Assembly (NCBI RefSeq): GCF_963924675.1
Contig: NC_089238.1
Span: 23,169,815-23,233,814 of the forward strand
Direction of reading: 5' to 3'
Source: Phocoena phocoena
Taxonomy: Eukaryota; Chordata; Mammalia; Artiodactyla; Phocoenidae
Length of the DNA stretch: 64,000 nt
Part shown: in pieces, positions 35,080 to 48,326 of the stretch
How positions within the stretch are numbered: position 1 is the stretch's first letter
Layout of the letters: each line of letters opens with the position of its first letter
Position numbers and translations under genes: made by a program
The notes under the pieces: model-generated
What the model was told of the DNA's origin: nothing
Databases searched by the model: none
The model's input: the letters and a program-made list of their open reading frames with translations, nothing else

Positions 35080-35845
35080 TCCATTTCAGTTATGGCAACT
35101 CCATCTTTCTACTTGCTGTGGCCAATAACACTATAGATACAGTACTTTTTTCCCCTCATATCCTCTACCCAGTCTGCCAAAAAATCAAATATATATCCAC
35201 AATCCCAAAATATCCAGAATCCCAACATTTCTACCTGCATGACTATTACCGTGGTCAAAGCCACCATCATTTCAAGCCATAATTATTTTACTAGCTTTCT
35301 AATTAGGTTCCCTGCTTTAGCTCTTGCTCTTCCTATAGTCTACTGTTTTACTCAGTTTATACTCCATGCCCTCATTTAACTCAGATTTCATCTTCTACTC
35401 CTTAACCCCCTTCTTTCACTCTACTCCAAGACGTTGGTCTGTCCACTGTTCCTTGGAAATTCCACGAATGCTTATACCTTAAGGCTTCTGCTCTGGCTTT
35501 CTCCTCTACCTGGAGTATATCCTTCAAATCTTTGTTCAAATGACATTTTCTCAGAGAGGGCCACTCTGACCACCCTACATAAAACTGCTAACTCCTTCTG
35601 TATCCTTCTTACCCTGCTTTATTCCCCACCCCCACAGTAGATATCACCTCCTAACCATGACATAGTATTAAACAACTCACTTATTATGTTTATTACCTCT
35701 TTTCACCTACTAGAATGTAATCTCTATGAGGGCTGAGAAATTGGTCTGTTTTTTTCACCTCTATATTATAAGAGCCTAGAATAGGCCTGTCGTATATTAG
35801 GCACTCAGTACATATTTGTTCAATGAATGAATGAATAAATGAAAG
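35080..35845 (+). mobile_element. L2 LINE, 3' portion
   Basis: 'tctcctctacctggagtata' and 'gagagggccactctgaccac' are the L2 ORF2 end. The tail 'ggcactcagtacatatttgt' and 'tcaatgaatgaatgaataaa' is the L2 3' terminus. Confidence 0.85.
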
Positions 35846-36088
35846 AACTTCTATCCTACAAATGTGTCAGACCTGAGACTTGTAACATATTCCAAATCAA
35901 AAATACTATATCAATTTATACCACATAGATACCAGTACAGAAAGACAGTCTACCCAAAGGTAAAGTATCAGTTATATATAAGAATTCTGAACAATTTATA
36001 ATACATACATAAAAGGCATTTGTGACATCAATTATCTTCACTTTATTATGAGGAAATCAAGAGGTCAAACAATTTGGCCAAAACTGCA

Positions 36089-36297
36089 TTTTTTTTTTTT
36101 TTTTTTGCGGTATGCGGGCCTCTCACTGTGTGGCCTCTCCCGTTGCAGAGCACAGGCTCCGGACACGCAGGCTCAGTGGCCATGGTTCACGGGCCCAGCC
36201 GCTCCGTGGCATGTGGGATCTTCCCGGACCAGGGCACGAATCTGTGTCCCCTGCATAGGCAGGCGGACTCTCAACCACTGCACCACCAGGGAAGCCC
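36089..36297 (-). mobile_element. CHR-2-type SINE
   Basis: T tract, 'gcggtatgcgggcctctcac' and head end 'caccaccagggaagccc'. A two-base deletion gives 'ctgtgtggcc' where relatives read 'ctgttgtggcc' or longer. Confidence 0.95.
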
Positions 36298-39200
36298 TAG
36301 GATTTTCATTTTGGTAGCTTAATTCCAAATGCCACATCCTTCATCATTACCTGTGATCCTTTTTTTTTCAGTTGAAAAAGAAGTGTGATATTTGTCTTAT
36401 TGCTCTATAAAAAGGACTTCTAATGACAGAATACCATTTCCTCCCCTCCCCACCAATGTCAGTTGTTCACTTCTTTCACTGTTTGGATCACTGTATTTGT
36501 GGGGTCCTAGGATATGATATGGTAACCTGTAACGTTTTCTACATAGACATTCCAGTTAACATGGCATTTGTTGATTTTGTAAATCCAGACTGTAGGGCAT
36601 TTGAGCCCAATGAGCATACCTTAGGCTTTGTGATGGTCCCATTCTATACCTAAAGCCTGAGGTATTTAAGCAATTCTTCTGTGAGATGAGCCTGGTTTAT
36701 CTTGTTGATCTTCTATTACAGACATCAACTTTAATACGATTATGTTCACAGGGGATACAATTATGAACATGACAATCCTCTGGCTATGGACTAGCCCTTA
36801 ACCGACACTAGAATAAGCTCAGGTTCTCTGGCTCATTCCAGATAGTTTAAAAAGTTATAATCGGTAGAGTGAAAAATTTAGGACTACTCTCACTGCTTGT
36901 AGGGGGATGTTAAAGAAACATCGTCATGTATTTGTCCCCTGTGGTGTGTGTCTTAAATTATATTTTCCTGTAAGAAAATGGTTAGAATATCAGGTAGGGG
37001 AAAATGTTTCTCTATGAGGAGAATTTATAATTGTGAGAATGGCAAGCTGGATAATAACAAATGGTAGACTAAAGTCAAGAAAAATTAAGCTAAGACTTTG
37101 AAAGAAAAATATGTTTTCATATTTTATGTTATTGTGTTATCAAGAGTGATTAGGATTCTATTAAAATCAATGGATAAAAAAGGTATTGACAAATAATAAA
37201 ATTAAAAGGTTAAAAATACTTTCACTTGTTGCTATTCTAATTTAATTGCCAACAGAGTAAGTTTCTGATATAGCTAATAAAATCTTCCTAGCTATAACAA
37301 TTATCATGGTTCTTTGCTCTTGTATGTCACCCTGGGGTAATAATTTGTGTTATCTAATGTGATAAGGCTCATTGTAAATGTTTATCAAATCAGATATCCT
37401 AGCCAGAAAAACTCTAGCAGTGACATTGGTGTTTATGATCTACTCTGATAATATAATCCTTTTCCTGATATTTTAAAATAATTTAAAAAGTTTCAAACAA
37501 CTTACATGTAAACTTTATAGAAAAGAATCCCTATGTCAGATGCTACATATATGTATTCTAACTCTGCGAAGTTATTTAAAAAATCTAAGGTGACCTTTGT
37601 GGCTTCTTACTAAAATACTGAGTTGATCTGTGACTACACTGTCCCAAATATTCTGGATAATATAGAATATCATAGCTGTTACAGTAGGATGATTTCTGGT
37701 AATATATACCAGTGACCACTTTTTAAACAATAAATTATCAACGAAGATAGAATAGTAGTCAAAGAAAACAAGTGATAAAATGTATTAAAACAGTGATGAT
37801 TTTCAACATTTAAATTCATTGCTGAAGTGGTTAGCCACTTTTAGGGAGGGACAGCTAATTCCTATATATAGAACATGGTAATTGCAAAAAGGCTCCTTAT
37901 TGTCAACAGGCTAAACTTACCTGCACTTCTCAACATCATATTGTAATGTCACACCAGAATTCAGAAGTGGGGAAAAAAAGAGGGCAAAATAGATTTGGAA
38001 GGTGAGGGGAAGCCAAAAGAAATTTTGACTGAGTACAATAAAAATATTGGAATTTAATTTTAAAATTTGGCTATAGACACTTGATATTTAAAACATTTAC
38101 TAAATCATAGCTTCTTCTTATTTTTGTCTTAAAATTTAAATTAAATGGATGGCAACCCACATAGAAAAAAGAAATGAAGCAGTTGTTCTCTGCTTGATGG
38201 TAAAATCTTCTACTGGCTTATATGACTAAGGCACATTATTTTTTTTGGACTTTGAGAAAAGCTAATTTCCAGTGTAAGTGGATTCTCACTAATCACTTAC
38301 TAATTCTGTGATTAATTAGTTTGTTTATTCTATAGATATTAAGCACCATGCTATATATCAGGCACTCTGTTGACTGGAGAAGCACCTTAATCTGTGATCA
38401 AATTATAAATCTAAGACATGTTAATTTAACATCGCTATATAAACACACCTTGGTTTTTAACAGTCCTACTTAGTAATCAGTTTAAGAACAAGAAATAGGC
38501 TGTCTTCATAGAAAGGCATAATCCATGTACAGAAAGTAGTTAATACCTTGAAAAATATGTGGTGTAACCAGGTGCTATAGAATGTGGATCCAGAAGAAAG
38601 AGCCTGTATTATAGTAAGTGAACACTATATAGGGAGTTCATGAAGCTACATGCCTAAATGCTAAATTCCTGTATTTCAGAAGTTAGGATTGTAGCAATTT
38701 ATAGAAATTTTCTTAAAACAATTGTTTGGCTTCTTTTCCTGGTAGTCAATGGGTGGCTTATAATGGAGAGTAAAGGAATCCACTGACGTCTGACTTAATC
38801 CTTTGGAGTATTCTGACTTATTTCTGAACTCAGCTTCTAGATAACTGACAAGGATAAAGTGATGAAATATGTGGAAGAACCTCTTACTAGACTGAAAATA
38901 GTTCCATAAGAAGAGGTGCTTAGGTGCTTCCAATCTAGTGACTTAATCATTTCTATGCCCCATTTCTAGGGCCCAGTATAGTGGCTGACACATATCAGGC
39001 ACGTGGTAAATGTCTGCTCTGCTAACCTGAAGGTTTGGTAGTAAACAACAAAGTAAAGTTTGTACAGTTGTTTAACTTTAGTTTTCTTTGAGGTCTAATA
39101 ATATGCCATATCAATGACTGCTGTTGAAGACCTCCATTTTGGCTTTGAATTAAAATAACTTTGATATCAGCTTAAAGGCTGGAACTTGAACAAATGTGTT

Positions 39201-39528
39201 CCTTAACACAGGAGACCTGTGATGTGATATTATAGAAAGCACACAGGATATGAATGCCAAAGACAGTATTCCACACTGCTTTGTTTGATCTTTAGAAAGT
39301 CCCTTGCCCTCCCTAAGCCTTAATTTGTTTATTCATTCACCTTAACTTTTGCTGAATGTACACTGTATGCCTTTTACAGAGATGAAAAAGACAAATCTTG
39401 ACCTGGGGATGCTTAAACATACAACAACAGAAAAATACAACTTGAATGTTTCCTCATCTACAAAATCAGAATTACAATACCACCTACTGAATGGGTTTTA
39501 TGAGACAATTACAACAACAGTACTTAAC

Positions 39529-39743
39529 TTTTTTTTTTTTTTTTTTTTTTTGCAGTACGCGGGCCTCTCACTGTTGTGGCCTCTCCTGTTGCGGAGCACA
39601 GGCTCCGGACGCCCAGGCTCACCGGCCATGGCTCACGGGCCCAGCCTCTCCGCGGCATGTGGGATCTTTCTGGACTGGGGCACGAACCCGTGTCCCCTGC
39701 ATCGGTAGGCTGACTCTCCACCACTGCGCCACCAGGGAAGCCC
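39529..39743 (-). mobile_element. CHR-2-type SINE
   Basis: Long T tract, then 'gcagtacgcgggcctctcac' and head end 'cgccaccagggaagccc'. A short flanking duplication of the 'taactttt' type is seen on both sides. Confidence 0.95.
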
Positions 39744-40019
39744 TAACTTTTAATGTATATAAAAATGCTTTTAAAACTGCAAAACTACAAATGTTATTTG
39801 TTATTTTTATTATTATATAATCATTCCTCATATTTTCTGTTTTTTTCTTAGGTTGAATTTCAACTTGATATTAGTTCTTGAAAAACAGTATAACATCATT
39901 TTTTCATAGAAGTTTTTCTGATTTCTCTTTTGGAATAAATCAGGAAGCTTAGAACACTGGTTCAAGCTTTACCTGTCAACCTACTTTCCAGCTATAAATT
40001 TAGAATATGAGTAGTTTTT

Positions 40020-40610
40020 TTCCTTTTGTTAAACTGATATATAATTCACATGCCACAAAGTCCACCAATTTAAAGTGTACAATTCAGTGGTTTTTAGTAT
40101 AGTCACAAGGCTGTACAACTGTCACCACTAATTCCAGAACATTTTCATCACCGCAAAAAGGAACCCTGGACCCATTAGCAGTCACTTCTTATTTCTTCTC
40201 TGGCCCAGTTCCTGGTAACCCTCACCTGCGAGTTCCTTTCTATTTCTTATAAGATTTGCTTATTCTAGACATTTCATACAAATGGAATCATGTAATATGC
40301 AGCCTTTTGTATCTGGTTTCTTTCACTTAGAATAATGTTTTACAAGGTTCATCCATGTTATAGCATGTTTCATGTTTTTAATGGGATAATATTCTATTGT
40401 ATTGATATGCCACAGTTGGTTTATCCATTTATTAGTTGATGGACATTTGGTTTGCTTATTACACTTTTTGGCTATTATGAATATGAATATTATGCTATGA
40501 ACATCGATGTACAAGTTTTTGTGTGACATATATTTTCGATTCTCTTGGGAATATACGTAGGAGTGGAATTAATGGTTCATACAGTAACTCTATGCTTAAC
40601 TTTTTGAGAA
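40020..40610 (-). mobile_element. Old L1 3' end, minus strand
   Basis: 'tataattcacatgccacaaa', 'gaatcatgtaatatgcagcc' and 'gatggacatttggtttgctt' are reverse L1 3' UTR and ORF2-end text. It is similar in content to 25260-25600. Confidence 0.7.
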
Positions 40611-41527
40611 ACTAAGTAGTTTGATTTTGATAATTGCTTTTCTAGAGCTTAATGCACCTAATGAAGGAATGATAAAAGCCATTGCCAATGCATGAAAAAA
40701 TAATGCAAAGGGAAACAATAAAATAAATCTACAACTCTCATAAAGCCAAACTGCATTGGGTGCTATTGCCTGTGGAGGTCTAATTTAATGGTCAGTACTC
40801 CTGTACAGAGTTGTATTAAGGAGGTAAACTTTTCTGAGGTTATCTGCAATTATGTTCCAGCTGTCACTCTCTGGATTAAAAAGATAAACTCTGGTTTCCA
40901 AAGTGGACAGTGTGGTATAAATTAGCTAAATGGGAAAGCTTGGCTTGTGCTTTAGTGCACTTTATTTTTCAAGTTGGAGATCTATACCTCTTTGAGAGGC
41001 AAACCCATAGGCCACGGCATGTTGCTATAAGCTGTGTTTTTTGGTGGTGACAAAAACCACAAGGGAGTAAAACTGTTTAGTTCTGAAGTAGGGATAAAAG
41101 ACACATAGCTACTTTATAAATGGAAGATGAGAGGCAGTGTTTTTAGTTACAAATTGCAAGATAAGTTATTTTTAGTGAAACATTAAAAACAAATGTTTAT
41201 TAGGCTAGGTATCTGTCACATGTTAGTCAACTTGGAGAGACCTAGATGCAATTCTTGGCTATCAACATACACAAAACACAAATATACCTTGAATTTTTCC
41301 TTTACTAAAGTCACTTATTTCACATGTACTTTTTTCCTAGAGGACGTGATTAAAGTTGTGAAATGTCAGTAAGCACATTCTCTTAAACGCTTAAGCTTTC
41401 AACTTCTCCTTCTCCACACTTCTTTCCCTTTACTGTCTACTAAAGTCTGCACTTCTCAAACATACCTTTTTAATACTGTTGACAGGTCCATCTCTGTAAA
41501 TTCTTTTATATTTGGCTCTTAAGCAAA

Positions 41528-41860
41528 AAGAATACATTCCTTCTAGTGATTATTTATTGTTGTATAACAAACCAACTCAAAGCTTAGTGGCTTACAACCA
41601 TACCAGTTTCTTTCTCATGATTCTGTGGGTTGGCTGGGCTGACTCACATGGCTGCATTCAGCTGGCAGGTCAGCTGGGAGGCCTGAGTAGGCATCTCTCC
41701 TTAGAATCGTTCATTCTTAAGGTGACTAGACTGGGCAGATCTCAGGGCAGCATCCCAAGAGGGTAAGTCTCAAAGTCTAAGAGCTTATCAAGGCTATACT
41801 TGTGTCATGTTTGCTGATGTCCCCTTGGTTAAACAGAGTGAATGTGGAAGGAGACTATAT
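41528..41860 (+). repeat. Ancient interspersed repeat, family unresolved
   Basis: 'ttattgttgtataacaaacc' and 'cttagtggcttacaaccata' are typical of a common old mammalian element, followed by 'gtcagctgggaggcctgagt'. I cannot tell LTR from DNA-transposon origin. Confidence 0.5.
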
Positions 41861-41929
41861 TATGAGTTATTGGGGCCACTAGTGTAGCAGTTTGCACTTG
41901 AATATTCATTAAGATAAACTATATTTTTT

Positions 41930-43200
41930 ATTCCTTTTTCTCTTTGTCTTTAGTTTGGGAAGTTTCTATTGACATCTTCGAGCTCACTGATTCTTTCCTC
42001 GGCCATGTACAAGCTGCTGCTGAGCCAATCAAAGGCATTCTTCATTTCTGTTGCAGTGTTTTTGTTTTCTAGCATTTCCTTTTTTTTTTTTTTTTCATTT
42101 TAGCCCTTAGGATATTAATCATAGTTACCATAAATTCTTAAGTCTTATAATTCCAAAATCTCTGTTATAATTGAGTCTGGTTCTGATGCCTGCTTTATCT
42201 ATTCAAAATGTGGGGGTTTTTTGTTTTATTTTTTTGCCTTTTAGCATGCCTTGTAATTTTTTTTGAAAGCTGGACATGATGTATCAAGCAAAAAGAACTA
42301 AGGTAAACAGGTCTTTAGTGTGCGGTTTTATGTTTATCTGGCTATGAATCAGATTGCATTTACTGGTTGCTGTAGCTGTAGGTGTCGGAGGCTAAAATTT
42401 CCTGTAGTGTCCTTGTTTTTGTCTCTTCTGTTATCTTTGGGTTTCCTTTTTAAATAGGGTTTGAACCTTGCTCCCCTGTTGTTTTATAGGAGCCTGATTG
42501 ATGTGGTGGTAAGATGTAGGGGGTGGGTAAGTGTTCTCTAGTCCTGTGATTAGGTCTCAGTTTTTTAGTGAGCCTATGACCCTGGGCTGTGACTTTCATA
42601 AGTGCTTCTCAGGTCTTTTCCCCTCTAACCTATGAAGGTGAGACAGGAAGACTAGAGGGGGGCTAGAGCTGGATATTCATTACCACCAAGTCAGTTAGGC
42701 TCTGGTAAAAAGGAAAGTTGGTTAGGTTTTCGTAAAATAATTTCCCTTGAGGGCAGGCCTTTGTTAAGAAGAACTGTAGCTCTGCGAGTATTGAAAATGT
42801 TTATTTTCCCCCTTTCTCCTGACAGAAGCACAAGAGGATTTTTCTTAGGTCTTGACCCTGAGAACCTGTGTGGCTCACAGAGGTAAAAATCATGAAAGTT
42901 TGGGTCCCCAAAGGTAGGAGTTTTTAATCTCTTAAACTAGTCTCAAACTGAGTCCCCAGAATTACCCTTTAAGTGTTCCTGCCAGTGGCTGGCCCTAGCT
43001 GTGGCTTCTGCTCTGGTAAGCTGCCATTTTATGCATTTGTCTGTCTTTCCAGTTTGGGGGGCAGCGGTTTGCCCAGTGTCTTCAATTCTCTAATGGATCT
43101 AAGAAGAGTTGTTGATTTTCATTTTGGTCATCATCTGGCTGGGGCAGGGGTGGGAATGGAAGGGAGGATGGGAGTATGATTTCCAAGCTCTTTACATGTT
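41930..43200 (-). mobile_element. Old L1 5' region, minus strand
   Basis: 'ttctttcctcggccatgtac', 'tgagtctggttctgatgcct' and 'gctggacatgatgtatcaag' are reverse-strand text of the 5' region of old L1M elements. A T tract (about 42079-42095) interrupts it. The right boundary is uncertain. Confidence 0.55.
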
Positions 43201-43954
43201 GGACCGGAAACCAGAAGTCCCCAGTACTGTACTTGTTAAACAGAGACTTTTCATTCATTTGTTTTTTCTTTCTTTTCTTTATTTTAAAATATATTTCAAG
43301 AAATGGGCAACCAGGCCTATTTTACATTGTTTATTGATTAAAAAAAATATAAAATCTTGAAATAAATTAAGTAGCATTCATATTTTAAATTGCTACTTTT
43401 TATAAATGTACACAATTAAGTAAAAATGTATTATAATGGTTAGTAAACTGCTCACTGAATTAAATTTTAAAATAAGAAATATTTTGTGTAAAGACCAATC
43501 TATACTAAATTCCAGGCCATTTGCCAAGCTATACAAAAACACTAAAGCAACTAAATAAAACCAATGGGGATATCTGTCTAGGATACTAGAGTTTTTCCTC
43601 AATGCACTTATGAAAATAAAAAGAAAATATTCAAAGATATTATAGCTTTTGTGTGTTGTTTTTAAAAAACAGAACAAGATTTTCTTTATTGACTGTCAAA
43701 TTATTTGCTTTTTGTGTTGCTCCTAATAAAGTTACATTTTTCATGTTTTGACTTTGCTAATGCTAAATCTATATTACTTCTTGTTCATTTCTGATCCATA
43801 TTATACACCAATCCTTCAAAGGAAGACTTCCTTCACAAAAATGTCACCTGTCAGTCCACAATGGCCTCTTCTTTGAGTTCCTATTGTTGCCATTAATTTG
43901 ATACTTATTGCTTTGTAATTACTATTTAAGAAGACACTTTAAAATACCTATGTC

Positions 43955-44170
43955 GGGCTTCCCTGGTGGCGTAGTGGTTGAGAGTCCGCCTGCCGATGCA
44001 GGGGACACAGGTTCGTGCCCCGGTCTGGGAGGGTCCCACATGCTACGGAGCGGCTGGGCCCGTGAGTCATGGTCGCTGAGCCTGCGCGTCCGGAGCCTGT
44101 GCTCCACAACGGGAGAGGCCACAGCAGTGAGAGACCCGTGTACCGCAAACCAAACCAAAACAAAACAAAA
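43955..44170 (+). mobile_element. CHR-2-type SINE, the only plus-strand copy
   Basis: Head 'gggcttccctggtggcgtag', B-box-like 'ggttcgtgccc', body, then a (CAAAA)n-type tail. Flanked by 'acctatgtc' at 43946-43954 and 44171-44179. It is antisense to ITFG1, unlike the other CHR-2 copies. Confidence 0.95.
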
Positions 44171-44574
44171 ACCTATGTCTAGCTCCTGAAATATAAAGTT
44201 CTTGATATTTGAAATATAAAGTAACAACGTCTTGATATTTTTGCACATTCATAGCACCTGGCAAAGTGTCATGTTCAGTTATCCAGGCAAATAAGGAGAA
44301 GGATATCAAATTTTTACGAAGTCTTATAGGTAATGATATGGAATCCTAGTCTTTTCTTAAGACTCCACACACTAGACACCTAAGTCTTATAGAAGGGGCC
44401 TGTGAATAGTGAAGTCAGTCATCTTCCAGAAAGTTACTAGTCTTCTAAAAATCTTTCAGTGGCTTATCATCTTATTTTTTCTTGTTTTTACTCTCCAAAT
44501 AAATTACAGACTTTTTGAGGATGATGAATATATTTTATACTTTTTTTAAAAAATGTTTTTTGGCTGCTTTGAGT

Positions 44575-44784
44575 ATTTTTTTTTTTTTTTTTGTGGTACC
44601 CGGGCCTCTCACTCTTGTGGCCTCTCCCGTTGCGGAACACAGGCTCCGGATGCGCAGGTTCAGCGGCCATGGCTCACGGGCCCAGCCACTCTGCGGCATG
44701 TGGGATCTTCCCGGACCAGGGCTTGAACCCGTGTCCCCTGCATTGGCAGGCGGATTCTTAACCACTGTGCCACCAGGGAAGCCC
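44575..44784 (-). mobile_element. CHR-2-type SINE
   Basis: T tract, 'gtggtacccgggcctctcac' and head end 'tgccaccagggaagccc'. It lies about 400 bp from the oppositely oriented copy at 43955. Confidence 0.95.
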
Positions 44785-46072
44785 GGCACTACAGTTTCTT
44801 ATTTTCTTTCTTTTGGTTTTCCAGAATATGACTGTGACCCACTTGCATCTGTGTAGATGGGATTTCTAATTGCTGAATAGCTGAATAATTTGTAAACTTC
44901 CTTACAGTTTCTCAAACTCTCTGTATTTCTTGTAATTAATTAATTCAATTTACAATTAAATGAAGAGGATGTATCAGTACTGCTTAGAGCTATTCCATAT
45001 TTTCCCTCCTTCCCTTTCTCTCTTTCATTGCAGTGAAAAAAAAAATCATTATTCGCAATGCCCTCATCTTTATTTCTGTGGACTTGACTATTCCTGTGAG
45101 GTCTTTACTAGGTGTGAGGTAAGGAAAGGGAATGATTCTTCTTGCAAGAATTCATTCTTTCAGATAAGAAGAATGTCATGGATAATCCAGCAGGGCATAA
45201 CAACTCTTTCCATTATCTTGTTATGAATTATGATTTCTGACACAAAAATATGCCTGAATAAGTACTGCTCAAGCTAAAATTTTTGGGTATGAGAATTTAA
45301 AACGTGATGAGTAATTAAAATAAAATGACTCAAGACTAAAAAAATTCTTTTACGGATATATACTATACTTTGAAGATAATTTCAGAAAATATGCAGGTGA
45401 GAAATGAACATAAAGAATAAAATGTGTTTTGACACTGGAAGATGCAATTGACAATTACTGATTAAAATGGAGAAACCTGAAAGGTTAAAATTATAGAAAG
45501 ACAATGTGCTTATATGTTACAACAAATCATTTTTTCTCAATAATCTAATGTTTACCATCAATATGAATTTTGTCATACCTAATCCAAATGCTTTTTTGCC
45601 CTTTCATATCAGTCTACCATACATTTTAACTGCTCTTATATTTGAAGCATATGATGAAGAGTGCACAGTAGTTAAAGGTTACTTATGCTTTTCTCAGATA
45701 TGTTAACAAATAGTAACATTAGAGGACTAAAGGGAAATGATTTTATAACAGCAGGGCCAAATAAGCAATTTAAGAGGTAAAAAACAATTCTTGGTCTAAT
45801 AGTGTTATTATTTAGAAATGACCAACAACTCCCTAATCCATACAATTTGGCTTACATGCTCCTATCTACTAAGTTCTTATTAAATATTATTTAGGAAATT
45901 CGGGTACTTATTGCAGGTCTCTGGCTAATTTACAAGAGTAGTAAATGGTTATTTAGGAAATTAATGACTCCTCTGTAATATAACTGTCTAATAACATTTG
46001 GCTATTCACGTTTTGCTAGGAAGTGGAGTAAGACCACAGAGTATTTGGTAACAATAAGATCTGTCTACAAGC

Positions 46073-46496
46073 AGAATGAAATTTTACCATTTGCAACAAC
46101 ATGGATGGACTTTGAGCATATTATGCTTAGTGAAGTAAGTCAGACAGAGAAAGACAAATACTGTCTGTTTTTACATATATGGAATCTAAAAAATAAAACA
46201 AACAAGTGAATACAACAAAATAGAAACAGACTCATAGATAGAGAACAAACTAGCGGTTACCAGAGGGAAGAGTGGTGGTGAGAGAGGCAAGATAGGGGAT
46301 GGGAATTAAGAGTTAAAAACTACTAGGTATAAAATAAATAAGATACAAGAATATAATGTTCAGCACAGGAAATGTAAGCAATATTTTATAATGACTTTAA
46401 ATGGAATATAATCTATAAAAATATTGACTCATTACATTGTACACCTGAAATTAATATAACACTATAAGTCAACTATACTTCAATTAAAAAAAATTA
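46073..46496 (+). mobile_element. 5'-truncated L1, 3' end
   Basis: ORF2-end text 'caacaacatggatggacttt' is followed by 3' UTR text with 'gttaccagagggaagagtgg' and the terminus 'aagtcaactatacttcaatt', then an A tract. Confidence 0.85.
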
Positions 46497-47089
46497 GGAC
46501 TAGCTAGATGAACAGACATGGAAAGATTTACACAATATACATTATATGAAAAATAAAGAGGGAGGCAACTCTTTAAAAAATTGATTTACTGTTATGATAA
46601 TAAAGAAATTTTCCCCATTTTAAACCATCAGTGCATTCCCGAGGTAATCACCTACTTGATGGTCTTAAGTAAGCAATTCTTTCAAAATACAGATGAATTT
46701 AAATTGTTAGTATTTTAGATAGCAGTTTTGATTGATAATTCACCAGTCAGCTAAGTTTTTGCTTTTGGGTATAATGGCTTTGTATACTAGCCATAAAATT
46801 ATACTAGCTTTATGAAGTTATACTAGCTTCATAAAATGAAATAGGTAACTTCATCTTTTTTCCCCCTGCATTCCGAAACATCTAATCTAGAACTAAAATT
46901 ATGTGCATCTTGAAAGTCTCAGAGAGTTAACTGATAAAAAATAAAACCCGCTGGTCCTGGAATCTTTTATACACAGTTTAATATATATATGAATTAAAAT
47001 GTAAATAAGTAATTTGTTCAAATCAACTATATCCAGATTTATTTTAAGTTTCCTTGACTGACAGTGGTACATTAACATATTTGACTATA

Positions 47090-47300
47090 CAGCTGACCCT
47101 TGCATAACACAGGTTTGAACTGCACAGTTCCACTCATATGCAGATTTTTCTCAATAGTAAATACTACAGTACTATACAATTCACACTTGGTTGAACTGGA
47201 GGATACAGAGGAATGAGGGCCAACTATAAGTTATAGGCAGATTTTTAACTACACAGAGGGTTGGCGCACCTAACCTCCCATGTTGTTCAAGGGTAAACTG
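47090..47300 (+). mobile_element. Tigger-type MITE with TA target sites
   Basis: Ends 'cagctgacccttgcataaca' and 'ttgttcaagggtaaactg' are inverted copies. TA flanks at 47088-47089 and 47301-47302. It is the same family as 14954-15155, in the other orientation. Confidence 0.8.
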
Positions 47301-47817
47301 TAATTGAGTCTGTAAATTTCTCCTTGAATTTTTCAGTTTTTGTTTCATGGAATGTTTCTGTGCTGATGCAGTAGCATGATGACAGTATTAAATGTGTACA
47401 GTTAGCTTAAAAGGAAATGCACTCTGGTATGTTATGTTATGCCATTATATAAAATGAAAATGGCTATATAATGAGTTCTTCCCTTTTTTTAGTTCATTTA
47501 ACAATGGAGAGTAACAGTAACTCTGTTTACACGTACTTCTTCATGGTTAGGACTCTAGCACTCTCAAAGAAGCATATGAATTGTTAGGATTCCTTTTCCT
47601 CCTTAGAGAACTGAAATGTTCACAGTTGTATTTATGGTGATTTGGATCGTATCTCAGCCAGCTAGCCATCTGTCAAGATCAGACATCCTTTGCTTAGTCT
47701 TATTTCCCTTTTGTCTTGATTGATTGCATTTCCCTTTATTCAAACGTAAAACAAGATTTTTCTTTATAATCATATATCAAAACATATGATTACATAATAT
47801 TATATAAATCTGTATAA

Positions 47818-47883
47818 TATTCCACATATGGAAAAACTAGGATTTTCTAGTTTCCAATTCCACATATGAAAAAGCTAGGATTA
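47818..47883 (+). repeat. Local 25-bp imperfect duplication
   Basis: 'ttccacatatggaaaaacta' followed by 'ggatt' recurs 43 bp later as 'ttccacatatgaaaaagcta' followed by 'ggatt'. Confidence 0.7.
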
Positions 47884-48247
47884 ATCTAGGAGTAGATTGG
47901 AGTCCTAATTTTTACTTCTTCTAAGATGAGCTCTGTTAACTAATTTACTATTTCATACTTTGATCAAGATAACTGAAGTAAATGCTCCCAATCTCTCTGT
48001 TACTTCAACTGAAAAATAAGGATAATTATGTGGCTCCATACAACAGGAATATATGAAGAATTTAATGTTAATAGATTTGTCATGAGGACATTTTGTAATC
48101 TACTGATGTAAGTATACAGAAAGACAACGTATAATATAAAAAGTGAAGATTTTATAAAGAATGTGAAAACACGATGATAATTTTTGTCATCCAGTTTACT
48201 TCGTTAATATATTGATTAAAGGTGCTATTATGCATATCAAGTCTTAC

Positions 48248-48326
48248 CTGAACCATTTTTCAGATATCCATTTGCATCTACAGTTGTATACATGATATAA
48301 GGTCCAGGCTGATTCACTCCAAAGGG
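48248..48326 (-). CDS. ITFG1: ITFG1 exon encoding PFGVNQPG...LKNGS
   Basis: The 79 bp start after acceptor 'ttgttactgcag' and encode 26 residues from PFGVNQPGPYIMYTTVDA to NGYLKNGS, plus one base (G) that completes an alanine in the next exon. The donor is gtaaga. The NGS triplet is a potential N-glycosylation site in the lumenal/extracellular domain. It matches mammalian ITFG1 at about residues 459-484. It is the most upstream ITFG1 exon I could find. The open frame continues further left in the gene (to 48419) but that part is intronic. Confidence 0.96.

Larger units (their letters stand above)
25049..48247 (-). other. ITFG1: Large ITFG1 intron (23.2 kb)
   Basis: Contents, left to right: old L1 (25260-29330) with two SINEs, CHR-1 SINE (29537-29716), large L1 (30043-35045), L2 (35080-35845), SINEs at 36.1, 39.5, 44.0 and 44.6 kb, L1 relic (40020-40610), unnamed repeat (41528-41860), L1 5' region (41930-43200), L1 3' end (46073-46496) and Tigger-type MITE (47090-47300). 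Stretches 36300-39500, 43260-43940, 44790-46070, 46500-47085 and 47310-48247 look unique and AT-rich, and I see no gene in them. Confidence 0.85.

Noticed and set aside
36423..36653. 76-codon plus-strand frame with several cysteines and hydrophobic residues
   Set aside because: No known family, antisense to ITFG1, short, and of a length expected by chance in 64 kb.
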